Source: Gammaproteobacteria bacterium (GTDB taxonomy: Bacteria; Pseudomonadota; Gammaproteobacteria; Chromatiales; Chromatiaceae). From it: a stretch of DNA of 7,482 nucleotides. Position numbers and translations under genes: made by a program. Location: the NCBI GenBank assembly GCA_015767355.1, contig JADWMH010000101.1:1-7482 (forward strand), read 5' to 3'. Of this stretch, positions 1-6,831 are shown piece by piece; the first letter of the stretch is position 1, and each line of letters begins with the position of its first letter. The notes below the pieces were generated by a model that was not told the DNA's origin, searched no databases, and saw only the letters and a list, made by a program, of their open reading frames with translations.

Positions 1-460
1 GTTCTGGAAACCCTCCTCTTTCTACAAGTCTATTCAGGGTATGTTCGGAGGTATTTGCTATTTCCGTCAGAGAGAGAGGGTTCAAGCGATGCCGGAAAAA
101 ACGACCCGCCAGGGAATTACCACTTTGCCTGAACGTCTCGAGTCGCGCACTGCCTGTTACCAAAATTTGCAAATGCGGCTGTCTGGTGTCATAGATTCCT
201 TTAAGATAACTCTTCCAGTCATCCATTTTATGCAACTCATCCAGAATTAATAATTCTGTTTCAGGGAGCCAGTTTGCCGTGTGGATAACCTCCCTGTGTG
301 CAAAATGATCATAATTCAGGTACACCGAGTTTACAAACTCTTCCGAGATTGCTAGCGCCAGACTGGTTTTTCCAACCTGCCTGGGACCGGTAAGCAATAC
401 CATTTTACGTGAGAGATCACGTTTGATGAGCTCTTGTTGTATCCTTTTCATACCAGACAT
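1..460 (-). CDS. AAA_14/DUF4143-type ATPase, N-terminal part (partial)
   Basis: The minus strand is open from an ATG at 460 through the window's left end, giving 153 residues with no stop. It reads as the nucleotide-binding domain of the COG1373-type ATPases (AAA_14 followed by DUF4143). Visible motifs are a Walker A, GPRQVGKTS (residues 25-33, Lys31), a Walker B, LLILDELHKM (70-79, Asp74-Glu75), and a sensor-like ILVTGSARLETF (99-110) followed by the AGRFFRHRLNPLSLTEI stretch (119-135) usual in this family. Family members are normally about 380-420 residues, so roughly 60% including DUF4143 lies outside. The start is uncertain: the ATG at 460 lacks a good ribosome site, whereas an in-frame TTG at 487, just after an in-frame TGA, has GAGGA six bases upstream. 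The ATG at 451 is another option. Cellular role is unknown for most members; some resemble antitoxin-like or mobile-region genes. Its base composition is more AT-rich than its neighbours, which suggests acquisition, but this is inference. Confidence 0.85.
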   Translation of the reverse strand, partial: MSGMKRIQQELIKRDLSRKMVLLTGPRQVGKTSLALAISEEFVNSVYLNYDHFAHREVIHTANWLPETELLILDELHKMDDWKSYLKGIYDTRQPHLQILVTGSARLETFRQSGNSLAGRFFRHRLNPLSLTEIANTSEHTLNRLVERGGFPE

Positions 461-648
461 ATTCGCAGTGGATTGATAAATAGTCAAGACTATTCCTCAA
501 AACGATGCTAATTAGTCTGTTTTTCTTGTTGTAACAGCAAAAAAGGCAGAATCGGTAACTATTTTTTGGACGGCTCTTTACAACGAGTAACGGATAGCGC
601 CCTGATGTTGCCGCCTTGCACCCTACATCTTTGCCTTCCTGGGCGCTG

Positions 649-1170
649 CTATTTTGACAGGGGAATCACCATCACCGGACGATCACAATGGCGAATGACG
701 CGGCGGGCGGTCGTTCCCATGACTGTCTCTTTGATAAGCCCTGCGCCACGCTTGCCGATGACAACCAGGTCATAGCCGCCGTCACTCGCCTCCCTGATGA
801 TCTCGCTGACCGGGTCACCCATCACTACCTTGATGCTATAGGCAATATAGGGGTGTTCCTCGTCTTCAACCTGGGCGCCTTTGCAAAATTCGTCGACACA
901 CTTTTTGATGGCCGTATCATCGCGCTTGCGGTTGACGAGGATGCTCTTCACCTCTTCCAGATCCCTGGTTTTTATTTCACTCCACAACTCCTCATCGATA
1001 TAACCGACCAGGTAGTTTTCGATTTTCGTCGGCTTGAGCACATGAAACACCGTGAGATTGGAGTTGTTGAGTCGTGCGATGCTTGCAGCATAAGGGAATG
1101 CGGCCCGCCCGCTGTCGGAAAGATCGGTTGCATAGAGTATTTTTTTATATTCAATGACTGGAGTCTGCAT
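649..1170 (-). CDS. UspA-family universal stress protein linked to TRAP transporter
   Basis: A 173-residue cytoplasmic protein with one full Usp domain. It opens with the beta-1 strand and conserved Asp of the family (KILYATDLSDSG, residues 10-21, Asp16). Near the C-terminus it has the nucleotide-binding signature G-2x-G-9x-G-(S/T), seen as Gly139, Gly142, Gly152 and Thr153, followed by the usual RPVMVIP strand. The intact signature puts it in the ATP-binding Usp subgroup. It is longer than the common 140-150 residues because of a charged helical insert (about 60-105). A GTG at 1173 could also start it, but AAGGA sits seven bases before the ATG at 1170, so I prefer that. It begins 17 bases after the permease stop, so it is probably cotranscribed and last in the TRAP operon. 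The closest functional precedent is TeaD, the Usp protein encoded with the TeaABC ectoine TRAP transporter of Halomonas elongata, which negatively modulates uptake. A similar role here is inferred from position. Confidence 0.93.
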   Translation of the reverse strand: MQTPVIEYKKILYATDLSDSGRAAFPYAASIARLNNSNLTVFHVLKPTKIENYLVGYIDEELWSEIKTRDLEEVKSILVNRKRDDTAIKKCVDEFCKGAQVEDEEHPYIAYSIKVVMGDPVSEIIREASDGGYDLVVIGKRGAGLIKETVMGTTARRVIRHCDRPVMVIPLSK

Positions 1171-1187
1171 CACTTGATCCTTGTTCT

Positions 1188-2915
1188 CTATTCAGTAGTT
1201 TTGTCGGTTTTTTGGAAGCGTCTGATCCATATCCCGCTGAGAATCCAGGAGTAGAGCCAGGTGCCGAATATGATCAGTATGAAGGCCTTGACGATATCCA
1301 TGGTCGACCCATCCAGGGAGAAAGCGGGGACATAACCAAACAGAAACGGGCCAAGGTAGAGGAATTTGGCGAATTTGAATGCCGAAAATGCCGTTTTCCA
1401 CATATTCGCCTTGGCGATGGTGGCGCCGGCAAAGGCGGCAATGCACACCGGCGGTGTGATGTTGGAGTCCTGGGAGAGCCAGTAGACGATCATATGGGCG
1501 GCGATCAGGTTGACGCCCAGATGCGTCAGTGCCGGCACCGCCACCACAGCGGTAATCAGGTAGGCTGCGGTAACCGGCACGCCCATGCCCATGATCAGCG
1601 ATGCCAGGGCAATGAACAGAATGGTCAGCACCAGCGAGCCGTCGGCCAATTCGATGACAATATCCGCAAAGGTGAGGATCAGGCCGCTGAAGGTGAGTAC
1701 GCCGATGATGATGCCGATGACCCCCACCGTGGCGCCAATCATCAGGCTGCTTTCAGCTCCTTCTCTGGCGGCTACGATAAACTCTTTCGGACCGATGCGG
1801 GTCTCTGTGCGAAACCAGCTGACTGCTATGCAGGCAATGAGACCCAGGATGGCCGAATAACCGGGGGAGTATCCGTACAGCATGAAAATCGTGATAACGA
1901 CCAGCGGCAGCGTGTAATACCACTCGCGTTTGAAGATCTCCATGGCGCTGTTTTTGGAGCGTTTCCCAACGAGATTGTATTTCTTGGCCTCGTAGTGAAC
2001 CATCACATAGACGCTGAAGAAATACATCAGCGCCGGGAATATCGCCACCAGCATGATTTGGGAGTAGGGCAGGCCGGTCAACTCCGCCATGATGAAGCCA
2101 CCGGCTCCCATGATCGGCGGCATGAACATCCCGCCGATGGAAGCCGCCGGCTCGATGGCGCCGGCGATATGGGGTTTGAAGCCGGCCTTTTTCATCATCG
2201 GAATGGTAAAGGCGCCGGTGGAGACGGTATTGGCGATGGCGCTGCCGGAGATGGAGCCGAACAGCCCGGATGCGATCACTGCAACCTTGGCCGGTCCGCC
2301 GGTTTTGTGACCGACGGCCGCCAGCGGGAAATCAATAAAAAACTTTTGTGCGCCGCAGGCCTTGAGAAAGGCGCCAAAAAAGACGAACAGCAATATGTAT
2401 GTCGCCAGCACGTTGGCCATGATGCCGAAGACGCCGTCACTCTTGTAGAAGATGGAGGTGCAGAGTTCAGGAAAGCTCTCGCCGGCATGGGAGATCAGAT
2501 CCGGCATGAAGTCGCCATAGACCCCGTAGAGCAGCATCACAGCGCCAATGATGACGAACACCGTGCCGACGACCCTGCGGGCCAGTTCTATGCCGAGCAG
2601 AACACCGACCACGGCAATCCCCATGTCGAGATTTGTCTCCGCCCCGGTGCGGTAGTTGATGGCTTCGAAATTCATTATCCAGTAGCCAATGGAGATGATC
2701 GAGAGCAGGATCAGCAGGTAATCCACCACTCGCATAATAGTAGACTTCGAGCGGTAGAGCAGAAACACCAGCACATAGGTGGCGAGCACATAGATGCCGC
2801 GGTGAAACTGGGTGGCCGCCGGAGAAACCACGGCAGAGTAGGAGTAGAAGAGCAGCAGGGAGACAGCAGCGATGTCGAAAAAAACCTGTTCTACTTTATG
2901 CAGCTTTTCATACAT
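1188..2915 (-). CDS. TRAP transporter fused permease (DctQ-DctM fusion)
   Basis: A very hydrophobic 575-residue inner-membrane protein that joins the small (DctQ-like, 4TM) and large (DctM-like, 12TM) TRAP subunits in one chain, as usual with TAXI binding proteins. Such transporters are secondary, driven by an ion gradient rather than ATP. The first ~130 residues hold the DctQ-like helices. The DctM part shows two related inverted-repeat-like motifs: GSISGSAIANTVSTGAFTIP (220-239) with GGMFMPPIMGAGGFIMAELTG-type sequence following (261-281), then MGMGVPVTAAYL (442-453) with SQDSNITPPVCIAAFAGA (481-498). These are the loops that form the substrate and cation sites in DctM proteins. The C-terminus ends soon after a last helix, so the protein is at the shorter end of the fused family. 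The open frame extends up to a TTG at 2966, but AGGA lies seven bases before the ATG at 2915, and the added residues are polar and unconserved-looking. It lies between the TAXI gene and usp in one operon. The substrate is unknown. Confidence 0.95.
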   Translation of the reverse strand: MYEKLHKVEQVFFDIAAVSLLLFYSYSAVVSPAATQFHRGIYVLATYVLVFLLYRSKSTIMRVVDYLLILLSIISIGYWIMNFEAINYRTGAETNLDMGIAVVGVLLGIELARRVVGTVFVIIGAVMLLYGVYGDFMPDLISHAGESFPELCTSIFYKSDGVFGIMANVLATYILLFVFFGAFLKACGAQKFFIDFPLAAVGHKTGGPAKVAVIASGLFGSISGSAIANTVSTGAFTIPMMKKAGFKPHIAGAIEPAASIGGMFMPPIMGAGGFIMAELTGLPYSQIMLVAIFPALMYFFSVYVMVHYEAKKYNLVGKRSKNSAMEIFKREWYYTLPLVVITIFMLYGYSPGYSAILGLIACIAVSWFRTETRIGPKEFIVAAREGAESSLMIGATVGVIGIIIGVLTFSGLILTFADIVIELADGSLVLTILFIALASLIMGMGVPVTAAYLITAVVAVPALTHLGVNLIAAHMIVYWLSQDSNITPPVCIAAFAGATIAKANMWKTAFSAFKFAKFLYLGPFLFGYVPAFSLDGSTMDIVKAFILIIFGTWLYSWILSGIWIRRFQKTDKTTE

Positions 2916-2968
2916 GCTGGATTCCTGCTGAATGGTGATTTCTCGATAAGCCCGTGCATTGTTCAAGG

Positions 2969-2984
2969 CTTTATAGCTTTATAG
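2969..2984. repeat. Perfect 8-bp tandem duplication, CTTTATAG x2
   Basis: CTTTATAG occurs twice in immediate succession, 2969-2976 and 2977-2984, touching the outer edge of the palindromic element. It lies upstream of the permease start on the minus strand. No copy is seen on the other side of the palindrome (after 3058), so it does not serve as a target-site duplication. It may simply be replication slippage. Confidence 0.6.
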
Positions 2985-3058
2985 GATGTGTTGAGGAACG
3001 AAGCGCATCTGTCGAGTAAACCCGCGATTGATGCGCTTCGTTCCTCAGCAGCACCCTA
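2982..3058. repeat. 77-bp palindromic intergenic element in TRAP operon
   Basis: The core is a perfect 18-bp inverted repeat: 2992-3009 (TGAGGAACGAAGCGCATC) pairs with 3030-3047, around a 20-base loop. The pairing continues outward imperfectly (TAGGATG-TGT against TAGGGTGCTGC), giving about 77 bp in all. It occupies most of the 170-base gap between the TAXI stop (3086) and the permease start (2915), and no T-run follows it on the minus strand, so it does not look like a simple intrinsic terminator. It has the form of a dispersed REP-like or MITE-like palindrome. In the transcript it would form a long hairpin after the binding-protein gene. This is the arrangement by which a REP element between malE and malF protects upstream mRNA and raises the binding protein over the membrane subunits. 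That role is inferred. Confidence 0.8.
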
Positions 3059-3085
3059 CTTGCTTCTAACCCAAGGCATCAACAA

Positions 3086-4054
3086 TTACAATACACCCTT
3101 CTCTTTCCAGAATTTAATTGCGCCGGGGTGCATGGGTGTCACAATGCCATCAGCGCCCTTTGCAACGCTCATCGCTTTGAAGGTCTTTTTCTGGCTGACC
3201 ATGTGAGCCAGTCCTTTATCAGTATATATGGTGGAAAGCAGTTTGTAGACGACATCATCGGGAACTTTGGCGTTAGCCACCCACAGGGCCGAATCCTGGA
3301 ACGCAGGTGTATCGGTATCTACGCCCTTATAGGTTCCGGCAGGTACTTTCAGCTTTCCGAAGTAGGGGTATTTATCATAGAAGCCCGAGCTTTTTGCATC
3401 TGCGTCCACATCCAGCAGTTCGATGTCATTGGTCTGCGCCGCCATGATCACAGCACCGGAAGGGAAGGCGGTAAAGAGCCAGAATGCATCCAGCTGGTTA
3501 TTGCCGAAGGCGGCGGCGGCATCGTTGTAACCCATGGCGTTGCGCTCGATCTTGTCCCACACGCCCATGTGGGTGAAGAACATTTCGCAGTTGGCAAAGG
3601 CGCCTGAACCGGCGTTGCCGACGCCGACCTTTTTGCCGGCAAGATCTTTGACCGACTTGATGCCGGAACCTTTGCGCACTACCAATTGGGCGGGGGCGCC
3701 ATAAAGAAAACTGACGGCCATCACCTTGTCATATTTCTTGGTGTCGTTTTTCATCAGGCCGTTGCGCCCAAGGTAGACGTGTCCTGAATAGACCACGCCG
3801 AAATCGGAGCGTCCGGAATTGACTTTTCGCAGGTTCTCGACGGAGCCGGCCGATGATTGCGCTTTAACCTTGAACTCATCGATAGCTTTAACAGGCTTGT
3901 ATGTCTGGATCGCATTGGCGACCACCTGGAAGGTGCCGCCTGCCGGGCCGCCGCCAAAGACGATGCGATCTTTGGCGAACGCCTCGTCCAGCGGGGTGAG
4001 CGTCATCGCCAGAGTCATGCACAGGGATGCTGTGAATAGAGCTGTTTTTTTCAT
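3086..4054 (-). CDS. TAXI-family TRAP transporter periplasmic binding protein
   Basis: A 322-residue exported protein that should bind the substrate in the periplasm and deliver it to the fused permease. Residues 1-27 form a Sec signal peptide (MKKTALF..., hydrophobic core, cleavage expected after AFA at 25-27). Cys12 does not sit in a lipobox, so this looks like a soluble protein, not a lipoprotein. TAXI-family marks are IVFGGGPAGGTFQVVANAIQ (31-50), SAGSVENLRKVNSGRSDFGV (68-87), VGVGNAGSGAFANCEMFF (143-160) and the C-terminal TPMHPGAIKFWKEKG (306-320). The open frame extends upstream to 4129, but the signal peptide only makes sense from the ATG at 4054, which has GAGGA six to seven bases before it. 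It is the first gene of the TRAP operon, with sdhC transcribed divergently 150 bases away. Few TAXI proteins have known ligands; the characterised ones bind glutamate or related dicarboxylates. A dicarboxylate substrate is tempting beside complex II, but nothing in the sequence proves it. Confidence 0.95.
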   Translation of the reverse strand: MKKTALFTASLCMTLAMTLTPLDEAFAKDRIVFGGGPAGGTFQVVANAIQTYKPVKAIDEFKVKAQSSAGSVENLRKVNSGRSDFGVVYSGHVYLGRNGLMKNDTKKYDKVMAVSFLYGAPAQLVVRKGSGIKSVKDLAGKKVGVGNAGSGAFANCEMFFTHMGVWDKIERNAMGYNDAAAAFGNNQLDAFWLFTAFPSGAVIMAAQTNDIELLDVDADAKSSGFYDKYPYFGKLKVPAGTYKGVDTDTPAFQDSALWVANAKVPDDVVYKLLSTIYTDKGLAHMVSQKKTFKAMSVAKGADGIVTPMHPGAIKFWKEKGVL

Positions 4055-4204
4055 TGTATTTCCTCGATTGATGGTGTGTTTCTTGGTTTCTTTTGCTGCT
4101 ATTGGTATATAAACTTTAGTCGCTATCAAAAAAAAGGCAAGAAAAATCTCTTGGCTGGCCTATACTTGCGCAATAAATAAAAATTAGAAAGGAGATGAGG
4201 GTTT
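4055..4204. promoter_or_regulatory. Divergent control region between TRAP operon and sdhCDAB
   Basis: These 150 bases separate the starts of two divergent operons and so must hold, or lie within, both promoters. Toward sdh, TATACT at 4161-4166 matches the sigma-70 -10 consensus at five of six positions, but no good -35 box precedes it at normal distance. An alternative is TTGGCT (4151-4156), then 17 bases, then TAAATA (4174-4179), which is weaker at -10. AGGAG at 4190-4194 and GAGG at 4197-4200 precede the sdhC ATG at 4205. On the TRAP side, ATATACC read on the minus strand near 4105-4111 could be part of a -10. A near-direct repeat GTTTCTTG/GTTTCTTT (4078-4093, period 8) lies in the TRAP leader. 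I could not recognise a named regulator site. Confidence 0.45.
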
Positions 4205-4579
4205 ATGCCGTCGCAACAAAAGCCGGTGTTTCTCAACCTGTTGCAAATCAGGCTGCCGATTGCTGGAATCATGTCGATCATACATCGCGCCAGCGGGATG
4301 CTGATGGTGCTGCTGATTCCCATATCGGTCTATATGCTGGATCTCTCGCTGGCTGATGAACAGGGTTTCGCTGCTGCCGGCAGCTTGCTGCATAGCACTC
4401 CGGGCAGTTTCATCCTTTTCCTGCTGCTGTGGATGCTGCTTCACCACCTCTACTCCGGGGTCCGCTACCTGTTGATCGATGTGGAGATTGGTGTGGAACG
4501 TCCCGCCTATCGTTACACTGCGTGGGCAGTGACCCTGCTGGCGCCTCTCTCTGCGCTGCTGCTGTGGGGGATGCTCTGA
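4205..4579 (+). CDS. sdhC: Succinate dehydrogenase cytochrome b556 subunit SdhC
   Basis: A 124-residue membrane anchor of complex II with three expected helices (about 20-48, 67-92 and 104-123). With SdhD it anchors the SdhAB head, carries heme b and forms the quinone site. The helix-I motif SIIHRASG (24-31) aligns with E. coli SdhC Ser27, His30 and Arg31, which lie at the quinone site, as Ser24, His27 and Arg28. The helix-II motif is HHLYSGVRYLLID (80-92); His81 is in the place of the heme ligand His84 of E. coli. The family pattern here is normally H-x3-G-x-R-(H/F), and this protein has Tyr88 at the last position, a mild deviation. The start at 4205 is supported by AGGAG/GAGG just upstream and by matching the family N-terminus. 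The stop overlaps the sdhD start by one base (TGATG), indicating coupled translation. Confidence 0.95.
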   Translation: MPSQQKPVFLNLLQIRLPIAGIMSIIHRASGMLMVLLIPISVYMLDLSLADEQGFAAAGSLLHSTPGSFILFLLLWMLLHHLYSGVRYLLIDVEIGVERPAYRYTAWAVTLLAPLSALLLWGML

Positions 4580-4917
4580 TGCATGGCGCAACCGGACTGA
4601 GAGCCTGGGTAGTACAGCGGCTCAGCGCCATCTACATGGCTGTTTTTATCCTGCTGATGCTGGGACTCTTTATTATTTTGCCCCCTGCTGATTACACTGC
4701 CTGGCGCGAATTGATGGGGCAAACTGCGGTCAGCGTCGCCCTCCTGCTGTTCTATGTTTCCCTGTTGCTCCACGCCTGGGTTGGTGTTCGGGATATCCTG
4801 ATTGACTACGTGCAGTGGCAAGCTGTTCGACTGCTGCTGCTGGCGCTGTTTGGGTTGATGCTTGTCGCATCAGGTCTGTGGCTGCTCGAAGTCATGCTGC
4901 TGGCGCGCATCAATTGA
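4579..4917 (+). CDS. sdhD: Succinate dehydrogenase membrane anchor subunit SdhD
   Basis: A 112-residue second membrane anchor with three expected helices (about 16-34, 47-70 and 82-107). The diagnostic helix-II segment LLHAWVGVRDILIDYVQWQAVR covers residues 63-84. His65 corresponds to the heme b ligand His71 of E. coli SdhD, and Asp76-Tyr77 to Asp82-Tyr83, Tyr83 being a ubiquinone-site residue; the spacing is identical. The N-terminal RAWVVQRLSAIYM (8-20) supplies the conserved Arg. The start is taken at the ATG overlapping the sdhC stop by one base (4579). The frame is open further upstream inside sdhC but those extra residues have no family match. A second ATG would need a different frame. 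sdhA begins 32 bases after the stop. Confidence 0.95.
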   Translation: MHGATGLRAWVVQRLSAIYMAVFILLMLGLFIILPPADYTAWRELMGQTAVSVALLLFYVSLLLHAWVGVRDILIDYVQWQAVRLLLLALFGLMLVASGLWLLEVMLLARIN

Positions 4918-4949
4918 ACCCACGGACATATTCCGAGGTTGCCGAATCT

Positions 4950-6710
4950 ATGAAGCTGCAAACAAGACAATTTGATACCCTGATTATCGGAGCCGGCGGC
5001 GCCGGGCTGAATGCGGCGCTGCAGTTGGCGAATGCCGATCTGGATGTGGCGGTGGTCTCCAAGGTGTTTCCGACCCGTTCCCATACCGTCGCCGCGCAGG
5101 GCGGGGTGAATGCGGCATTGGCGAATGTAGAGCCGGACAACTGGCACTGGCACATGTTTGATACGGTCAAGGGTTCGGACTACCTTGGTGATCAGGATGC
5201 GATCGAATTCATGTGCCGTGAAGCGATCCCGACCGTGTATGAACTGGAGCATGATGGCGTGCCTTTCTCGCGTCTGGAGAATGGCAAAATCTACCAGCGC
5301 GCCTTTGGTGGTCAAAGCCAAAACTTTGGCGGTGACCAGGCTGTGCGCACCTGCGCAGCGGCTGACCGCACCGGCCATGCCATTTTGCACACCCTCTACG
5401 CGCAGAACGTGCGTGCCGCGACCCATTTTTTCGATGAGTATTTTGCCATCGATCTGCTGCGCGACGAGGAAGGCGTGATCCTGGGTGCTCTGGTAATGCA
5501 GATTGAAAGCGGCGAGCTGCTGCTGCTCGAATCCAAGACCACGTTGCTTGCAACCGGCGGCTGCGGCCAGGTGTTTCGCACCACCAGCAATGCGCGCATC
5601 AACACCGGCGACGGCATGGCCATGGCGCTGCGCGCCGGGGTTCCGCTGCAGGATATGGAGTTTTTTCAGTTTCATCCAACCGGCATTCTTTCCAAGGGAA
5701 TGCTCATCAGCGAGGGTGTGCGCGGCGAGGGCGGCTACCTGATCAACGGTGATGGTGAACGCTTTATGCCCAAATATGCCCCCCATGCCAAAGATCTTGC
5801 CAGCCGTGACGTGGTGTCGCGCTCGATCATGACCGAGATCAAGGAGGGCCGGGGGTGCGGGCCTAAAGGCGACCATGTGCTGCTGAAGGTGGATCATCTC
5901 GATGAGAAAATCATCATGAAACGCCTGCCGGGAATTCGTGAACTGAGCCGGATATTTGCCGGAGTCGATCCGGTGGAAGAGCCCATTCCGGTCTTTCCAA
6001 CGGCTCACTATGTCATGGGAGGAATTCCCACAGATCGTTTTGGCAGAGTGATAGTACCGATGCGTCATGGCGAGCAGGAGATACCGGGGCTCTATGCGGC
6101 CGGCGAGTGCGCCTGCGCCTCGGTGCATGGAGCCAACCGTCTGGGCGGCAATTCGCTGCTGGATATCCTGGTGTTCGGCAGGGCAGCGGGCAAGGACATC
6201 ATTGATTTTGTACGCGAGAACCCGAATCACCGGCAGATGCCGGAGGAATCGGTAGAGCGGGTCATGCAGCGATTCCGGCGCTGGGAACAGCCGGGTGAAG
6301 GCATCAGCGTACGCCAACTGCGTGAGGAGTTTCGCAAGATCATGGAGGACCACGCCGGGGTATTTCGCGTGGAAGAGGTGATGCAGGAGGGGGTGGAACT
6401 GTTGCAGGAGATCCGTGAGCGTCTCACCGAGGTGCGCCTCAAGGATCAATCGAGTTGCTTTAATGTGGCCAGAACAGAGGCGCTGGAGCTGGAAAACATG
6501 ATCGATGTCGGCATGTCGATCGCCGTCTCTGCACTGCATCGCAAGGAGAGCCGTGGCGCCCATTCGCGGCCCGATTACCCGGAGCGGGATGATCAGCAAT
6601 GGCTCAAGCACTCTCTCTATTATCTGGAGGACGACCAGATGGACTACAAGCCGGTGCGCACCAGGCCGCTGACGGTAGAGAGTTTTCCACCCAAAGAGCG
6701 GGTTTACTGA
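4950..6710 (+). CDS. sdhA: Succinate dehydrogenase flavoprotein subunit SdhA
   Basis: The 586-residue catalytic subunit of complex II (E. coli SdhA has 588), oxidising succinate to fumarate at a covalently bound FAD on the cytoplasmic face of the membrane. The FAD Rossmann loop is GAGGAG (14-19). His45 in SHTVAAQGG is the residue that carries the FAD. The active-site set is complete: His242 (FHPTG), Arg286 (ASRDVVSRS), His353 (AHYVMGG) and Arg397 (GANRLGGNS), equivalent to E. coli His242, Arg286, His354 and Arg399. The GYLINGDGERFMPKYAP capping-domain stretch is at 262-278, and the C-terminus has the family RSRGAH-like region (KESRGAHSRPDYPERDD). The frame is open further upstream to 4815, but the ATG at 4950 gives the family N-terminus. 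A GAGG lies 11 bases before it, a slightly long spacing. It is third in sdhCDAB; an unusual 159-base gap follows before sdhB. Confidence 0.98.
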   Translation: MKLQTRQFDTLIIGAGGAGLNAALQLANADLDVAVVSKVFPTRSHTVAAQGGVNAALANVEPDNWHWHMFDTVKGSDYLGDQDAIEFMCREAIPTVYELEHDGVPFSRLENGKIYQRAFGGQSQNFGGDQAVRTCAAADRTGHAILHTLYAQNVRAATHFFDEYFAIDLLRDEEGVILGALVMQIESGELLLLESKTTLLATGGCGQVFRTTSNARINTGDGMAMALRAGVPLQDMEFFQFHPTGILSKGMLISEGVRGEGGYLINGDGERFMPKYAPHAKDLASRDVVSRSIMTEIKEGRGCGPKGDHVLLKVDHLDEKIIMKRLPGIRELSRIFAGVDPVEEPIPVFPTAHYVMGGIPTDRFGRVIVPMRHGEQEIPGLYAAGECACASVHGANRLGGNSLLDILVFGRAAGKDIIDFVRENPNHRQMPEESVERVMQRFRRWEQPGEGISVRQLREEFRKIMEDHAGVFRVEEVMQEGVELLQEIRERLTEVRLKDQSSCFNVARTEALELENMIDVGMSIAVSALHRKESRGAHSRPDYPERDDQQWLKHSLYYLEDDQMDYKPVRTRPLTVESFPPKERVY

Positions 6711-6769
6711 TTTACGCGAATCATTCCTGAGCGACCAATATTTACAAATGATTCAGAGTACAGTAATTA

Positions 6770-6831
6770 CTCTCGCAAAGACGCTAAGACCGCCAAGAAA
6801 AATCTTTGCGCTCTTGGCGTCTTGGCGAGAG
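6770..6831. repeat. 62-bp imperfect inverted repeat between sdhA and sdhB
   Basis: Arms 6770-6797 and 6804-6831 pair at 24 of 28 positions around a six-base loop (AAAAAT). The outer 7 bp (CTCTCGC/GCGAGAG) are perfect. Each arm is itself built of quasi-tandem units of the type GCNAAGAC (GCAAAGAC, GCTAAGAC, then GCCAAGA in the left arm). The composition and shape, short, palindromic, non-coding and without a following T-run on the plus strand, fit a dispersed MITE-like intergenic repeat. It is unrelated in sequence to the palindrome at 2982-3058. No clear target-site duplication was found: the flanks are TAATTA on the left and AAAAATAAT on the right. In the sdh transcript it would form a strong hairpin upstream of sdhB. 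Confidence 0.82.

Noticed and set aside
596..647. Possible terminator after the Usp gene: 7-bp arms AGCGCCC and GGGCGCT
   Set aside because: The loop is about 38 bases, the stem is short, and no T-run follows directly on the minus strand. The 161-188 bases between the ATPase start and the Usp stop otherwise show nothing I can name.
688..1254. 188-codon plus-strand frame opposite the Usp gene
   Set aside because: The minus strand gives a full Usp domain with its nucleotide-binding signature; the plus-strand product has no recognisable features.
2916..2966. Upstream TTG start for the permease, adding 17 residues
   Set aside because: The ATG at 2915 has a ribosome site at proper spacing, and the extra residues look like untranslated leader.
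1212..2984. 590-codon open frame on the plus strand opposite the TRAP permease
   Set aside because: It mirrors the permease exactly, its product is low-complexity and rich in His, Gly, Asp and Gln, and no domain is recognisable. It is a codon-bias shadow.
2969..2984. Tandem CTTTATAG as a target-site duplication of the palindrome
   Set aside because: Both copies lie on one side of the palindrome; none is present after 3058.
4806..6611. 601-codon open frame on the minus strand opposite sdhA
   Set aside because: It lies within sdhA, which has every active-site residue in place. The antisense product is rich in His, Arg and Gln and resembles no family.
6770..6831. Intrinsic terminator for sdhCDA
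   Set aside because: The stem is long but no run of T follows on the plus strand, and sdhB of the same complex comes directly after. A repeat element is the better reading.
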